Source of the DNA: Polyangia bacterium
Lineage (GTDB): Bacteria; Myxococcota_A; Polyangia; Nannocystales; Nannocystaceae
Direction of reading: 5' to 3'
Assembly (NCBI GenBank): GCA_030424595.1
Contig: JAUHWG010000006.1
Span: forward strand, 281,058-345,057
DNA length: 64,000 nt
Shown: positions 10,277-26,584 of the stretch, piece after piece
Position numbering within the stretch: the stretch's first letter is position 1
How the letters are laid out: every line of letters starts with the position of its first letter
Notes under the pieces: model-generated
What the model was told of the DNA's origin: nothing
Database searches by the model: none
What the model saw: only the letters and a program-made list of their open reading frames with translations
Translations under genes and position numbers: made by a program

Positions 10277-11434
10277 CTATCTCCCGCTCCCGACCTGCTG
10301 CATCTGCACCCGGGATGGGGTGGAGTCGTCAGCGTATGGTTGAATCGCGATGGTCACGCCCTTGAGGCGCTCGCCGAGGCGCTCCATGACCCGCTCGATC
10401 GGCTGGGTGCGGAAGGCGTCGATCTCGGACTTGCGGGTGCGGATGGTCGCGTCGAGCTGGCCCTTGAGCTCCTCGGCCCGGCGGGTCGCGGCGGCGAGCT
10501 CCGCCTGGCCCTCGCCTACGGTGGCCATCCGGTAGGTGTCGACCTCGCGGATGACGTCCGCCTGGGCCGACACCGCGGTGGCGAGCGCCTCCTCTAGGGA
10601 GGTGCGCTTCTCCTGGATCTCGCGGTTCTCATCGCGCTCGACCTCGGCGAGGCGACGCTCGCGCTTGGTCTCGGCGGCGGCGAGGTTCGACTTGATCACC
10701 TCGAGCTGGTTGCTGAGGGCGTTGCGCTCCTCGATCAGCTTCTCGTAGCCCTCGTTGAACTGCGGCCGCGGGGTGACGATCTGGGTGACGACGATGCCGT
10801 GCTCGCCGAGCTCCTTGTTGAGGCGGGTCTTGGCCCGCTCCGTCGCCTCGCCGAAGGCGGCGGGGTTCGAGACGGAGATGGTCGACTCGCGGCCGAACTC
10901 GTCGCGGAGGATCGCCCGGACGAAGGGGCGCATCCACATCAGGAAGCCGTCGCCCTCGCCCGCGTCGGCGATCACGGTCTGCGCCTGATCGCCGGCGATC
11001 CGGAAGTTGATCTTGGTGTCCTCAAAGTGGAAGTTCGAGCCGTCGCTGGCGCGGACCGTCAGCTCGCGGACGTTGAGGCGGTCGACGTTGTTCGTCCCGC
11101 GCATGATGAAGCGCTGCTGGCTGGCGTCGAGGGTGTAGACCGAGTGGACGCCGAAGGGGAGCTTGAGGATCCAGCCGGGCTGGGTGATGGTGTTGGCCGA
11201 GCCGGTGATGTTGTTGATCCGGACGGCGACCTCACCGGCCTCGATCGAGGTGACGGAGCCGAACGCGGCGTAGAGGAGCACACCGACAGCTCCCGCGATC
11301 CACAGCCCCTGGAGCACTCGGTCCGCAGGATCTTTGCCGCCCTGTTTGGTTCCCGACTTGCTGGAGCCGGGGAAGAGCGACTTGAGGATCTCGATCGGGC
11401 TTTGCTGGCTGACCGGACGTTTATTTCGGCTCAT
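10277..11434 (-). CDS. SPFH/band 7 domain membrane protein (first of pair)
   Basis: 385 residues. A good GGAGGT ribosome site (complement of 11438-11443) precedes the ATG. Residues 1-40 are polar and cytoplasmic; one membrane segment ([19 protein letters not shown]) at about 43-62 leads into the SPFH domain ([46 protein letters not shown]). A heptad-rich segment (about 225-330, [34 protein letters not shown]) looks like coiled coil. Pairs with the next gene (4-bp gap). Likely a membrane scaffold complex; specific role not deducible here. Confidence 0.85.
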   Translation of the reverse strand: MSRNKRPVSQQSPIEILKSLFPGSSKSGTKQGGKDPADRVLQGLWIAGAVGVLLYAAFGSVTSIEAGEVAVRINNITGSANTITQPGWILKLPFGVHSVYTLDASQQRFIMRGTNNVDRLNVRELTVRASDGSNFHFEDTKINFRIAGDQAQTVIADAGEGDGFLMWMRPFVRAILRDEFGRESTISVSNPAAFGEATERAKTRLNKELGEHGIVVTQIVTPRPQFNEGYEKLIEERNALSNQLEVIKSNLAAAETKRERRLAEVERDENREIQEKRTSLEEALATAVSAQADVIREVDTYRMATVGEGQAELAAATRRAEELKGQLDATIRTRKSEIDAFRTQPIERVMERLGERLKGVTIAIQPYADDSTPSRVQMQQVGSGR

Positions 11435-11647
11435 CGCACCTCCATTCGCGGGCCATGCTACACCATCGATCCGATCGCCGATCTATGGATCGAGCGACGA
11501 GCGATCCGTGAGCGACCGGTCAACGATGGCTGCGTGAGCTACGGTCGTGGCGCGACCCTCCGCGCGCTCCCGCAAGACGGAGGCGAGCCTGCGGCCGCGG
11601 CCCGCCGCCGACAAGGGCGCATAAGTGGCGGTGCGCGGGGGATTCCC

Positions 11648-11653
11648 TATACT
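11648..11653 (+). promoter_or_regulatory. -10-like hexamer before metallophosphoesterase
   Basis: TATACT (5 of 6 to the sigma70 -10 consensus) ends 10 nt before the ATG at 11664; the -35 position is poor (gtggcg). If used, the mRNA would have almost no leader, and the earlier in-frame start at 11625 would be excluded. Confidence 0.4.
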
Positions 11654-11663
11654 CCCCGCAACG

Positions 11664-12644
11664 ATGGCTCCTTCAGGCTCGCGCTCGCGTTCGGCCAGGC
11701 TTCCGGCCAAGCTCTCGCGTGCGCGCATGCTCAACCCGCTGGCCTGGTTCGAGCGCGGCACGCCGAAGTTTCAGCTGCGACGCTTCGCGGGCTCGCATCT
11801 GCACCAAGAGCAGCTCAGCGCGCCTATCTGCGTCGCCCACCTCACCGATCTCCACGTCGGCCGGGTGACGCCGATGCACGTGCAGATGGCCGCCGTCGAG
11901 CTGGTCAACCGGCAAGATCCCGACCTCGTCGTGATCACCGGCGACTTCGTCTGCCACAGCCAGGAGTACCTCGACGCGCTGACCGAGGTGATCGAGGGCT
12001 TTGACGCGCCGGTGATCGGCGTGCTCGGCAATCATGATCATTGGTCGGGCGCGGCGGAGGTCCGCCGGGCGCTCCGCCGCGGCGGCATGGAGATCCTCGA
12101 CAACGCGCACACGACGATCACGCTCAATCGCGAGCGCCTCCAGGTCGTCGGCCTTGATGACGCCTACACCGGCCACGCCGACGTCGACCTGGCGACCAAG
12201 GGGCTGCGCCGCGACCTGCCGGTGCTCGGGCTCTCGCACATCGCCGAGGAGTCGGAGCAGATGTGGCCGAAGGGGGTGCCGCTGGTCCTCTCGGGGCACA
12301 CCCACGCCGGTCAGGTGACCCTCGCTCGGCTCAACGAGCTCGCCCTCGGCCGCCTCGTCGGCCATCGCTATATCCACGGCCTCTACGGATCGCGGCGGGG
12401 GGACGAGCCCGAGGGGGCCGTCTATGTCGGCGCAGGGATCGGCGCCGCCGTGATCCCGCTGCGCCTCGGCGAGCGGGCGCGCCGCGAGGTCACGCTCTTC
12501 GAGCTCGGCTACCCGCCGGGATCCTTCGACGAGGATCACAACCCGCAGGAGGCGCTGCCCGGGCGCCCGCCCTCGGAGCGGACGATCCAAGAGCGTCAGA
12601 TCGCCGTCGCCCGCAAGCAGGCCCGCCGCGATCGCAAGGGCTAG
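11664..12644 (+). CDS. Metallophosphoesterase, YaeI/YkuE-like
   Basis: About 326 residues. All calcineurin-like phosphoesterase metal motifs are present: HLTDLHVGR (DxH), VVITGDFVCH (GD), VIGVLGNHDHW (GNHD), LGLSHIAEE, and LSGHTHAGQV (GHTH). The family contains metal-dependent phosphatases, several acting on UDP-diacylglucosamine or cyclic nucleotides; the substrate here is not clear. Start uncertain: ATGs at 11664 and 11727 are both possible; the first is placed just after a -10-like TATACT. The first 60 residues are basic and lack an obvious membrane helix. Divergent from the SPFH pair, convergent with hutH. Confidence 0.85.
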   Translation: MAPSGSRSRSARLPAKLSRARMLNPLAWFERGTPKFQLRRFAGSHLHQEQLSAPICVAHLTDLHVGRVTPMHVQMAAVELVNRQDPDLVVITGDFVCHSQEYLDALTEVIEGFDAPVIGVLGNHDHWSGAAEVRRALRRGGMEILDNAHTTITLNRERLQVVGLDDAYTGHADVDLATKGLRRDLPVLGLSHIAEESEQMWPKGVPLVLSGHTHAGQVTLARLNELALGRLVGHRYIHGLYGSRRGDEPEGAVYVGAGIGAAVIPLRLGERARREVTLFELGYPPGSFDEDHNPQEALPGRPPSERTIQERQIAVARKQARRDRKG

Positions 12645-12784
12645 GTCCGCTTAGATACATGTCCACTGGGGCATGTTCTGAGGCGCCGGTTGATCTTAGG
12701 CGCCGGTCGAGCCGGGAACCTGACCGTGAGGTCAGGTCCGATGCTCCGCGGGCGATCAGCTCGGGCGGGGGGCGAGGACCCTGC

Positions 12785-12821
<37 letters not shown>

Positions 12822-14360
12822 CTAGCCCTCCGCGAGCGGAGAGCGGAGGCCGACGGCGGCGGCGAGCTCTCCGCGCCGGATCGCGGCGGCGAGCTCCTCG
12901 ATCTCGGCCGACATCGACCGGTCGCCGGTGGTCGGGGCGACGTACTTGCGGATCAGCGCGTGGGCCCGGCGCAGCGGCGGGCTGGTCTCCTTGTCGCGGA
13001 GATCGAGCGCGCGGGCGGCGATGACCCCCTCGATCGCGAGGATCCGGGCGACGGCGCCGACGACCGAGTCGAGCTTGCGGGCGGCGATGGGCCCCATGCT
13101 CACGTGATCTTCCTTGCCCGCGGAGGTCGGGATCGTGTCGACGCTCGCCGGCATCGACAGGACCTTGCACTCGCTGGCGAGGGCGGAGGCCGTGACTTGG
13201 ATCATCATCATCCCGCTCTCCAGGCCCGGCCGGGTCGCGAGGAACGCGGGGAGGCCGCGGGAGCTGGCCGGGTTGAGGAAGCGATCGAGGCGGCGCTCGC
13301 TGATCGTCCCGAGGGTGGTCATCGCCGCCGAGAGGTGATCGATCGGCACGGCCACCGAGGCGCCGTGGAAGTTGCCGCCGCTGATCACGTCGAAGCCGCC
13401 GTCCTCACGGGCGAGGACCAGCGGGTTGTCGGTGAAGGCGTTGACCTCGATCGTCAGGGCGTTGGCCACGTAGGCGAGCGCCGAGCGGACGGCCCCGTGG
13501 ACCTGCGGCATGCAGCGCAGGCTGTAGGCGTCCTGGACCAGGCCGCAGGCGGCGTGGGAGGTGTTGAGCTCCGAGCCCTCGACCAGGCCGCGGATCGTCG
13601 CGGCCGAGGCGATCTGCCCTGGGTGAGGCTTGCCGGCGTGGATCCGCGGATCTAAGGGCCGGATCGAGCCGAGCAGGGAGTCGAGGCTCAGGGCGCCGAG
13701 GACGTCCGCAGCGATCACCAGCTCCCCCGCGTCGACGGCGGCGAGGGCCGCGATCGCGGTCATCATCTGGGTGCCGTTGATCAGGCTCAGCCCCTCCTTC
13801 GGCCCGAGGGCGTAGGGGGCGAGGCCGACCGCTGCGAGCGCTTGCGCGCCTGGGACGGCCTTCTCGGCGCCGCGGACGTAGGCCTCGCCCTCGCCGATCG
13901 CGACCAGCGCGAGGTGAGCGAGGGGCGCAAGATCACCGCTGGCGCCGACGCTGCCCTGGCAGGGCACGACCGGCGTGACCCCGCGGTTGAGCATCTCGAT
14001 CAGGTGGTCGACCAGGGCTGGGGACGCTCCGCTGGCCCCCTGGGCCAGGGTGTGGGCCCGGAGCAGGAGGATCGCCCGGACGAAGGTCCTGCGCAGCGGC
14101 TTGCCGACCCCTGCGGCGTGGGAGCGGAGCAGGTTCACCTGCAGCTGGGCGAGATCTTCGGAGCTGACGCGGCTCTCGCTCAGAGCACCAAAACCGGTGT
14201 TAACCCCATAGATCGTGGCGTCCTGCTCGAGGGAGGCCTCGAGGTGGGCGCGTGTGTGAGCGAGTTCCGCGCGGGCGGAATCATCGAGGCAGACCGGTTG
14301 GTCGTCGCGGGCGACCCGGTGAACATCGACAAGGGCAAGAGGACGGCCGATCGCGAGCAT
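12822..14360 (-). CDS. hutH: Histidine ammonia-lyase
   Basis: Converts L-histidine to trans-urocanate and ammonia, the first step of histidine catabolism. About 512 residues, the usual length. The MIO prosthetic group triad Ala-Ser-Gly sits at about residues 140-142 in GSVGASGDLAPLAHLAL. Other hallmarks: IYGVNTGFGALSESRV, NLLRSHAAGVGKPLR (Ser-His as in histidine rather than Phe/Tyr lyases), LINGTQMMTA, QDAYSLRCMPQVHGA and GKEDHVSMGPIAARKL. I start at ATG 14360; the longer frame adds 13 residues only. Downstream hut genes are absent here, so it is isolated. Because MIO lyases change substrate with few residues, a related aromatic amino-acid lyase or aminomutase is a minor alternative. Confidence 0.9.
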   Translation of the reverse strand: MLAIGRPLALVDVHRVARDDQPVCLDDSARAELAHTRAHLEASLEQDATIYGVNTGFGALSESRVSSEDLAQLQVNLLRSHAAGVGKPLRRTFVRAILLLRAHTLAQGASGASPALVDHLIEMLNRGVTPVVPCQGSVGASGDLAPLAHLALVAIGEGEAYVRGAEKAVPGAQALAAVGLAPYALGPKEGLSLINGTQMMTAIAALAAVDAGELVIAADVLGALSLDSLLGSIRPLDPRIHAGKPHPGQIASAATIRGLVEGSELNTSHAACGLVQDAYSLRCMPQVHGAVRSALAYVANALTIEVNAFTDNPLVLAREDGGFDVISGGNFHGASVAVPIDHLSAAMTTLGTISERRLDRFLNPASSRGLPAFLATRPGLESGMMMIQVTASALASECKVLSMPASVDTIPTSAGKEDHVSMGPIAARKLDSVVGAVARILAIEGVIAARALDLRDKETSPPLRRAHALIRKYVAPTTGDRSMSAEIEELAAAIRRGELAAAVGLRSPLAEG

Positions 14361-14414
14361 ATACAACCTCGGGGGGCAAGGACCCGCTGGAGGGTACACC
14401 TTCGGAACGCTTCG

Positions 14415-14443
14415 TTGACCGTCTTCGGGAGCCCGATTAGGCT
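14415..14443 (+). promoter_or_regulatory. Sigma70-type promoter immediately before kinase 1
   Basis: TTGACC (14415-14420), 17-bp spacer, TAGGCT (14438-14443), then 9 nt to the ATG at 14453. The spacing places the transcription start at or within about 3 nt of the start codon and there is no Shine-Dalgarno, so a leaderless mRNA is likely. Confidence 0.6.
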
Positions 14444-14452
14444 CGTCCAGGC

Positions 14453-16861
<2,409 letters not shown>

Positions 16862-16904
16862 TCGGCTCCTCAGGGTTTTGCGGTAGGCTAGGTGGCACTT
16901 AGCG

Positions 16905-18569
16905 ATGGGGGAGACCCAGACACCGATGGCGATGGGCGCGACGATGGTCGCGAACTCTGCGGGAGACCTCGTCAACCCTAGCGCGAGCTCCTCCGGGGCT
17001 TCGTTGCCTGCGCCGGAGGTGGAGCCGAGGGCCTACGTCTCGGACCTCGCCGGCACGGTGCTCCTCGAGCGCTACCGGATCATCGAGCGCCTCGGCGCCG
17101 GCGGCATGGGGGTCGTCTACCTCGCCGAGCACGTGACGATCAAGAAGCGCTGCGCCATCAAGGTGCTGAGCGACGAGTACGCCAACAAGCCGGACATCGT
17201 CGACCGCTTCCTCCAAGAGGCCAGGGCGGCGTCGATGATCGCCCACGAGAACGTCGTCGAGATCACCGACTACGGGCAGACCCCGAGCGGCTCGGTCTTC
17301 TTCGTGATGGAGATGCTCGCGGGGGAGGATCTGGCCGAGACGATCCACCACGAGGGGGCGCTGCCCTGGTCGCGGGTCCAGCCGATCATCCTCCAGATCT
17401 GCCGGGCGCTCCGCGAGGCGCACAACGCCGGGATCATCCACCGCGACATGAAGCCGGAGAACTGCTTCAGGGTCGAGCGCAACGCCACCAAGGACTTCAT
17501 CAAGGTGCTCGACTTTGGCATCGCCAAGGTCACGACCGAGGAGGGGGAGGGCAAGGGCCTGACCAAGACCGGGATGATCTTCGGGACCCCGGAGTACATG
17601 TCCCCCGAGCAGGCTCAGGGCATGCGCGTCGATCACCGCGCCGACATCTACGCGGTCGGCGTGATCATGTACGAGCTCCTGACGGGCAAGGTCCCGTTCA
17701 CCGCCGACACCTTCATGGGAGTGCTGACCAAGCACATGTTCGAGGTCCCGCCAGCGCCCTCCGCGGTCGCCCCCGAAGGCGTGAAGATCGCCCGTCCGGT
17801 CGAGGCGCTGATCCTCAAGGCGCTCCAGAAGGATCGAGATCACCGCTTCGGGTCGATGGACGAGATGATGGCGGCGATCGAGGGGGTCGGCCGTGGCGAG
17901 GCGGTCGCGGTCGTCAGCGAGCGGATCGATCGTCCCAGGTCGGGCCCGCTCCTCGGGTTTAGCGGCGATGAGGGCGAGGTCTCTCGATCAGGCTCGTCGG
18001 CGTGGATCGCCGTCACCGTCGCGGTCCTGGTGGTCGCGGGCCTCGGCGCCTACTGGCTGGCGGTTGGCGACGGCGACGGCGACGGCGAAGAGAACGATCC
18101 GGCGGCGATCGTCGAGCCGAAGGAGAGCGAGCCGGCGCCGATCGTCGCGACTCCGCAACCTCCAGTGGTCCCGGTCGAGGCAGCGCCGGGGGTGGTCCGA
18201 CTGATCCTGACGACGAACGTCGAGGCCGAGGTCTTCGATCCCGACGGCGGGGTCGTGCTGGGGACGACGAACACCGACGGAGGGATCGCGGTCGCTCGCT
18301 CTTCGACGCCGCGGGCGCTCACGCTCCGGGCCGACGGCTATGTCGATCATCCGATCGAGGTCGTGCTTGAGAGCGACTTCAACCAGACCTTTGAGCTCGA
18401 CCCGGTCAGCAAGGGCAAGGTGAAGGTCAAGAAGGGCAAGGGCAAGACGCCCAAGGGCGGCAGCAGCGGCGGCAGCGGCGGAGCTGGTGATTCGGGCGGA
18501 GCCGGCGACTCGGGCGGCAAGGGTGGGCCGCTGGGGCTGAAGGATCCCTTCGGCGGCGTTGGGAAGTGA
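16905..18569 (+). CDS. Membrane Ser/Thr protein kinase with extracytoplasmic C-terminal domain
   Basis: 554 residues. Kinase domain about 57-325: LGAGGMGVVYLAEH, CAIKVLSDEY, GIIHRDMKPEN (near 179), VLDFGIAKV, FGTPEYMSPEQ. A membrane helix at about 365-387 (SAWIAVTVAVLVVAGLGAYWLAVG) is followed by an acidic DGDGDG run, a Pro-rich linker and a PEGA-like beta domain (GVVRLILTTNVEAEVFDPDG...ALTLRADGYVDHPIEV). Tail: a Lys-rich stretch, a Gly/Ser-rich repeat, then GLKDPFGGVGK, close to the LKNPF tail of the upstream kinase. The catalytic lobes of the two kinases share unusual segments (NVVE.[ST]DYGQT), suggesting gene duplication. Start ATG 16905; an in-frame ATG at 16926 is possible. No ribosome site is evident. 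Probably same transcript as kinase 1. Confidence 0.9.
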   Translation: MGETQTPMAMGATMVANSAGDLVNPSASSSGASLPAPEVEPRAYVSDLAGTVLLERYRIIERLGAGGMGVVYLAEHVTIKKRCAIKVLSDEYANKPDIVDRFLQEARAASMIAHENVVEITDYGQTPSGSVFFVMEMLAGEDLAETIHHEGALPWSRVQPIILQICRALREAHNAGIIHRDMKPENCFRVERNATKDFIKVLDFGIAKVTTEEGEGKGLTKTGMIFGTPEYMSPEQAQGMRVDHRADIYAVGVIMYELLTGKVPFTADTFMGVLTKHMFEVPPAPSAVAPEGVKIARPVEALILKALQKDRDHRFGSMDEMMAAIEGVGRGEAVAVVSERIDRPRSGPLLGFSGDEGEVSRSGSSAWIAVTVAVLVVAGLGAYWLAVGDGDGDGEENDPAAIVEPKESEPAPIVATPQPPVVPVEAAPGVVRLILTTNVEAEVFDPDGGVVLGTTNTDGGIAVARSSTPRALTLRADGYVDHPIEVVLESDFNQTFELDPVSKGKVKVKKGKGKTPKGGSSGGSGGAGDSGGAGDSGGKGGPLGLKDPFGGVGK

Positions 18570-18687
18570 TCGGGTCGGCCGATACGGCCGATAGGTCTGG
18601 GGCTGATCTGCCGGTCGTGTGGCTCTCTCGCTAGGCGAAGCCGGGGGGCGGGGGCCGAGGTGGCCGGAGGGACAGGTGGCGTTCTCG

Positions 18688-19625
18688 CTAGGCTGGGAGG
18701 GCTCGGGTCGCGTGCTCGCTCGGGCGGGGGAGGTCGAGGGCGCGGGTGAGGAAGGCGACGATGCCGGGGATGTCGTTGTCCGCCCAGCGCTCGGGGTCGC
18801 GAGGGTTGAAGCGCCAGAAGAGGCTGGGGGCGCGGAGGTGTTGGCGGTAGCTGGCGAGGATCGGGAAGACCTCGACACAGGCGGCCCAGGTGTCGAGGTT
18901 GTGGTGCTGGTGATCCTCCTGTTCGCCGGTGAACACGTCGAAGATCCTGCTGGCGAGGCGGCGGTAGCGGGCGCGCGGCTGGGCGTCGGCGAAGGCTCGC
19001 GCGAGCTGACGATAGGCGGCGTAGCAGCGGCGGTCGCGGACGCTGGCAGGGATGACGGTGCCCATGAAGGAGTGGAGGTTGACCCCCGCGTGGGGGCGGA
19101 TCTCAGCGGCGAGCTGCGAGAGCGCCGAGGTCTCAGGCTCGCTGAGGGGGTGGGCACCGCGGTAGGTGGCGTCGCCAGGTCGGGAGGAGCCGGCAGCAGG
19201 GAGACGGCTGGGGGTCGCTCCCGGGGGGAGCGGCCAGTTGCGGTTGAGATCGACCCCGCGGGCGTTGGCGCGAAGAGAGGGCAGGGGGCCATTCCCACCG
19301 CACTCTGCGGTCTTCGCGTAGCCGTCCGGGTTGACACAGGGGACGATCCAGAGATCGGCCTTGCGAAGGCTCTCTACGTCCGAGGAGCCGCGGGCGAGGC
19401 GAGCGAGGAGCTCCAGGAGAACATGGGCGCCGATCCACTCGACGCCGTGGATGTTGGCGCAGCAGAGGAGACGCCTGTCGCTCGGCTGGCGGCTCGGGAC
19501 GCGGAGCGCCCGGAGGGGTCGGCCCTCGACGCTCGTCCCATAGACGACGAGCTCCCCTCCCACACGGGAAGAGAGCTCGTCGAGCGCGGCCTCACGGGCC
19601 TCAGGACCGCGATAGGGGGCGAGGC

Positions 19626-19629
<4 letters not shown>
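18688..19629 (-). CDS. M14 family zinc carboxypeptidase (MpaA/gamma-D-Glu type)
   Basis: 313 residues. GTG start overlaps the stop of the helicase gene by 4 bases (GTGA), so translation is coupled. Zinc site: CCANIHGVEWIGAH (HxxE) and, later, AGVNLHSFMG (third ligand His). Substrate binding: ARGVDLNRNWPL (the NR pair). The catalytic Glu is probably in DTWAACVEVF near residue 265. No signal peptide is visible, so it probably works in the cytoplasm, perhaps trimming murein peptides as MpaA does, or cytosolic proteins. It is the last gene of a long minus-strand run. The assignment to M14 is firm; the substrate is inference. Confidence 0.85.
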
Positions 19630-23636
<4,007 letters not shown>

Positions 23637-23648
23637 GTTTTGGAGATC

Positions 23649-24095
23649 CTAGAGCCCGAGAAGCTCCTGGCGATCCTGTTCCTCGCGCCCGCTCCGATCG
23701 ATATACGCGTCAAATAGCGCCGAAATTCGGTCTATCTTGCGTCCGATCTCGGAGTCCTCGGCGGAGCATATCGCCTGGGTCTCGTGGAGAAGTGTGGAAA
23801 ATCGTTCACCTGCCGCAGTGACCCTTGGATGTCCGGCCGGCTGTGATTGCTCGAGCAATGCCACAAGTCGGTCTCGGACGAGTTCCACGCGGTAGTCACA
23901 CCGAGCCTCTGTAGGGGTCAGGCCAGCACGCTCCTGCGCAAGACCTAGATAGACCCCGGAGAACACATAGACTGCGGTGGCGACGCTCAAGACTAGCCAG
24001 AACGCCGCGTTGAACCACCGATGGCTGGGTGATGGTGGGTTCAGTGCGGCCGCAGTGTCCCAGGCTTTGGGCACCCGGTCAAGGCAGGTTCGCAC
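23649..24095 (-). CDS. Small single-pass membrane protein, function unknown
   Basis: I do not recognise this protein. With a GTG at 24095 it has 148 residues: about 28 residues, then one membrane helix (WFNAAFWLVLSVATAVYVFSGVYLGLA), then 90 residues that look helical and charged (RCDYRVELVRDRLVALLEQSQ, IDRISALFDAYIDRSGREEQDRQELLGL). The same frame is open back to an ATG at 24329, which would add a Pro/Arg-rich leader and overlap the upstream lipoprotein gene by 85 bp; no other standard start lies between, so the start is uncertain. It precedes the helicase gene by 12 bp. Confidence 0.55.
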   Translation of the reverse strand: MRTCLDRVPKAWDTAAALNPPSPSHRWFNAAFWLVLSVATAVYVFSGVYLGLAQERAGLTPTEARCDYRVELVRDRLVALLEQSQPAGHPRVTAAGERFSTLLHETQAICSAEDSEIGRKIDRISALFDAYIDRSGREEQDRQELLGL

Positions 24096-24244
24096 GCTCC
24101 GGAGGCGGCTACGGCCCCCTCTGAGCCAGCCGTTGTCGGCTGACCCTCTGCCGCGATCGGCCGACCTGGTCGGCCGCCCTTCGACGGATGCGCCGAGGCG
24201 TCGCCAATTGGGCCCTTTCGGGGCGTACGCCGGCAGATGTGCAG

Positions 24245-26584
24245 CTATTTGCGCGTGATGAACTTCACGAATTCCTCCTGGCTCGGCCGGAGGGTCGTGG
24301 AGCCCGGTCGCAGGCGTCGGATCTGGCACGCGGGGGGATCCCCGGTGGAGTAGCGGTAGCAGGTCGAGGGGGCGCTGAGGTCCAGGGACATGCCCTCAAA
24401 GACCAGGCTGGACCAGCTCGCCATGTCGAGGGGGATGACCGTGGTGTTCGAGCTGAAGTCGTCGAGCTCGACGGTCACGAGCTGTCCCGCGGCGAGGACC
24501 AAGGGCGCCGAGAGATCTGCATAGGGGACGCCGCCGCGGACGTCGACGAGCGGCGAGTCCTCGCGGAGATCGACGATCTGGATCGCCGCAGGCCCGCCCT
24601 GCGAGCCCACCAGGGGGAGCGCGGTGAGCAGGTAGACGCCCGGGTTGACCGGGAGAACGAAGTCTCCGTCGGCGAAGGTGGACGCCGTGTAGTAGTGGGG
24701 CCCGAGAACGATCGCGTCCTGTTCGCTGGGCAAGCGCAGCCGCTCCGCCATGATCTGGGCCGAAACCGCGCACTCGCTCTCGAGGTCCTCGGTGTTCTTG
24801 CACAGGCCCTCTTCGAGCTCGACCTGGCCGCGGATCAGCACCCGGTGGGGCAGGGTGATCGTCGGCAGGCTCTCGGTGTCCGCCGCGATCTCGGTCGGGA
24901 GGGCGACTGAGCGGAAGATCGATCCGACCGGCGGTTCGATCCGGAGCTCGTAGGGGAAGGGGGCCTCGTCGCTGTAGCCGCCGGGGCTGAGCTGGAGATC
25001 GCAGCTCTCTGCGGTGCAGACGATCCCGGCCCGGGTGAAGCGGGACTGGGTGGGCTCCTCCTCGCCGGCGACGTAGAGCGGCAGACAGCCGGCGTTCTCC
25101 CACTGGGTCGGCTCGTTCGGGTCGGCCGCCTCGGGGATGGCGAAGACGCCCGAGGCTGAGATCGTCGCCGTCGGCGCGCACTCGTCGGGCTTCGAGCCGG
25201 GGTTCGACTCGCTCAGGCACTCGACCCCGCAGCACGAGAAGGTCCCCTTGTCGTTGGCGAAGAGGTTCGCCGGGCTGCCGGCCAGGGTCACGCTGACGGT
25301 CGACGCGGGGCGCCAGTGGGGCAGGCAGAGCTTGCCGCCGAGGGGGGTCGGCGGGGAGTCGCCGCCGTCGTCCGCCGCGGCGAGGCTCGGCGTCAGGGCG
25401 AACGAGAGGCGGGGCAGGCCGCTCTCGGTCGAGGTCGGGTCGATCGTCGCGACGAGGGGGAGCTCGCGGGCGAGCTCGACCTCCCCCTCGCAGTGGCTGT
25501 AGATGGTCGCCTCGAGATCGGCGACGCCGTCGGCGGTCGCGATGTCGCCGCGCTTGAAGGCGTCACGGCCGGCGAGGTCGAGGGCGCAGCGGTTCTGCGG
25601 CGCGTAGCAGATCTGTCCGCTCGGACAGTCAGAGTCGGCCTTGCAGCCGCAGAACTTGGGATCGTCGCCGGGATCGATGCAGCGGCTCGGCTCGGGGCAG
25701 TTGAGGTCGCTCGAACAGCCGATCTTCGCCGGCGGCGGCTGGATCGTCGCCGGCGAGGTCACCCCCTCGCCGTAGCGCAGGGTGACGGAGATGGCGATCC
25801 CGTCGAGGTTCTCGAGGGGCTCGCCGGCCTTCGACAGGATCGTGATCTCGCCGACGAGATCGCGGACGCACTCGAGGGTCGTGTCGACGGTGATCGAGTG
25901 GTCGGTCGCCTCGGGGAGCTGATCGCGGCGGAGGATCCGGTGGATGATCCCGTACTCGTCGGGCGAGAGCTCGGAGGCCCGCAGCTCGAGGACGACGGGC
26001 CTGTCCCCGTCGATGTCGGCGGCCGTGTAGTGGGACCAGGCGACCTCAAAGGGGTTGTCTGCGCCCTCCTCTTCGCTCACCGGGAAGGAGCCGGTGACGA
26101 TGTGCGGGCGCTGGCCTATCCGCGAGTCCTGGCTGAGCGTCAGGTTGGCGGCGAGGGGGCCCCAGATCGTCTCGTTGTTGACCTTGCTGGCGTAGTAGCC
26201 GATCTCGCGGAGGGTGAGCGCGAAGGTGTCGCGGACCCCGGGGAAGAAGGGGTCGCTGCCGTGGTTGGAGATGGAGATCCGGTAGCGCGAGGGGTTGCGG
26301 GTGGTCACGCGCTCGACGGAGGCGTCGGTGCCGCGCATGTCGACCCGCAGCGACGAGTTGTCCTCGCGGATGTCGAGGCCGAGCAGCGAGCGCGGCGGGA
26401 GGGTCGCGACGAGGCAGACGTTGCCCTGGTCGATCGCGCAGACCTCACCGCCGGCGACGTTGCACTCCTCGTCGCTCTCGCACTCGACGCTCTTCGGCTC
26501 GGGCGCGAGGGTCGAGCAGCTGAGGAGGAGCGCGGCGGGGAGCGTGCGCCACGGTCGACGAGCTGCGGCGCGTCGGCGGCTCAC
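24245..26584 (-). CDS. Large lipoprotein with Cys-rich segments, unknown function
   Basis: About 779 residues. The GTG complementary to 26582-26584 overlaps the upstream stop (GTGA), which fixes the start and gives MSRRRAAARRPWRTLPAALLLSC, a lipoprotein signal peptide. Near the N-terminus is a Cys cluster (ECESDEECNVAGGEVCAIDQGNVC) and near residue 300 a second one with EGF-like spacing (CSSDLNCPEPSRCIDPGDDPKFCGCKADSDCPSGQICY). The rest is beta-rich, with segments such as DGDFVLPVNPGVYLLTALPL that resemble carboxypeptidase-regulatory/SpaA-like folds. No catalytic motif. Translationally coupled to another lipoprotein and to a sigma54 activator gene; the three are probably one expression unit. 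Probably secreted surface protein. Confidence 0.75.
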   Translation of the reverse strand: MSRRRAAARRPWRTLPAALLLSCSTLAPEPKSVECESDEECNVAGGEVCAIDQGNVCLVATLPPRSLLGLDIREDNSSLRVDMRGTDASVERVTTRNPSRYRISISNHGSDPFFPGVRDTFALTLREIGYYASKVNNETIWGPLAANLTLSQDSRIGQRPHIVTGSFPVSEEEGADNPFEVAWSHYTAADIDGDRPVVLELRASELSPDEYGIIHRILRRDQLPEATDHSITVDTTLECVRDLVGEITILSKAGEPLENLDGIAISVTLRYGEGVTSPATIQPPPAKIGCSSDLNCPEPSRCIDPGDDPKFCGCKADSDCPSGQICYAPQNRCALDLAGRDAFKRGDIATADGVADLEATIYSHCEGEVELARELPLVATIDPTSTESGLPRLSFALTPSLAAADDGGDSPPTPLGGKLCLPHWRPASTVSVTLAGSPANLFANDKGTFSCCGVECLSESNPGSKPDECAPTATISASGVFAIPEAADPNEPTQWENAGCLPLYVAGEEEPTQSRFTRAGIVCTAESCDLQLSPGGYSDEAPFPYELRIEPPVGSIFRSVALPTEIAADTESLPTITLPHRVLIRGQVELEEGLCKNTEDLESECAVSAQIMAERLRLPSEQDAIVLGPHYYTASTFADGDFVLPVNPGVYLLTALPLVGSQGGPAAIQIVDLREDSPLVDVRGGVPYADLSAPLVLAAGQLVTVELDDFSSNTTVIPLDMASWSSLVFEGMSLDLSAPSTCYRYSTGDPPACQIRRLRPGSTTLRPSQEEFVKFITRK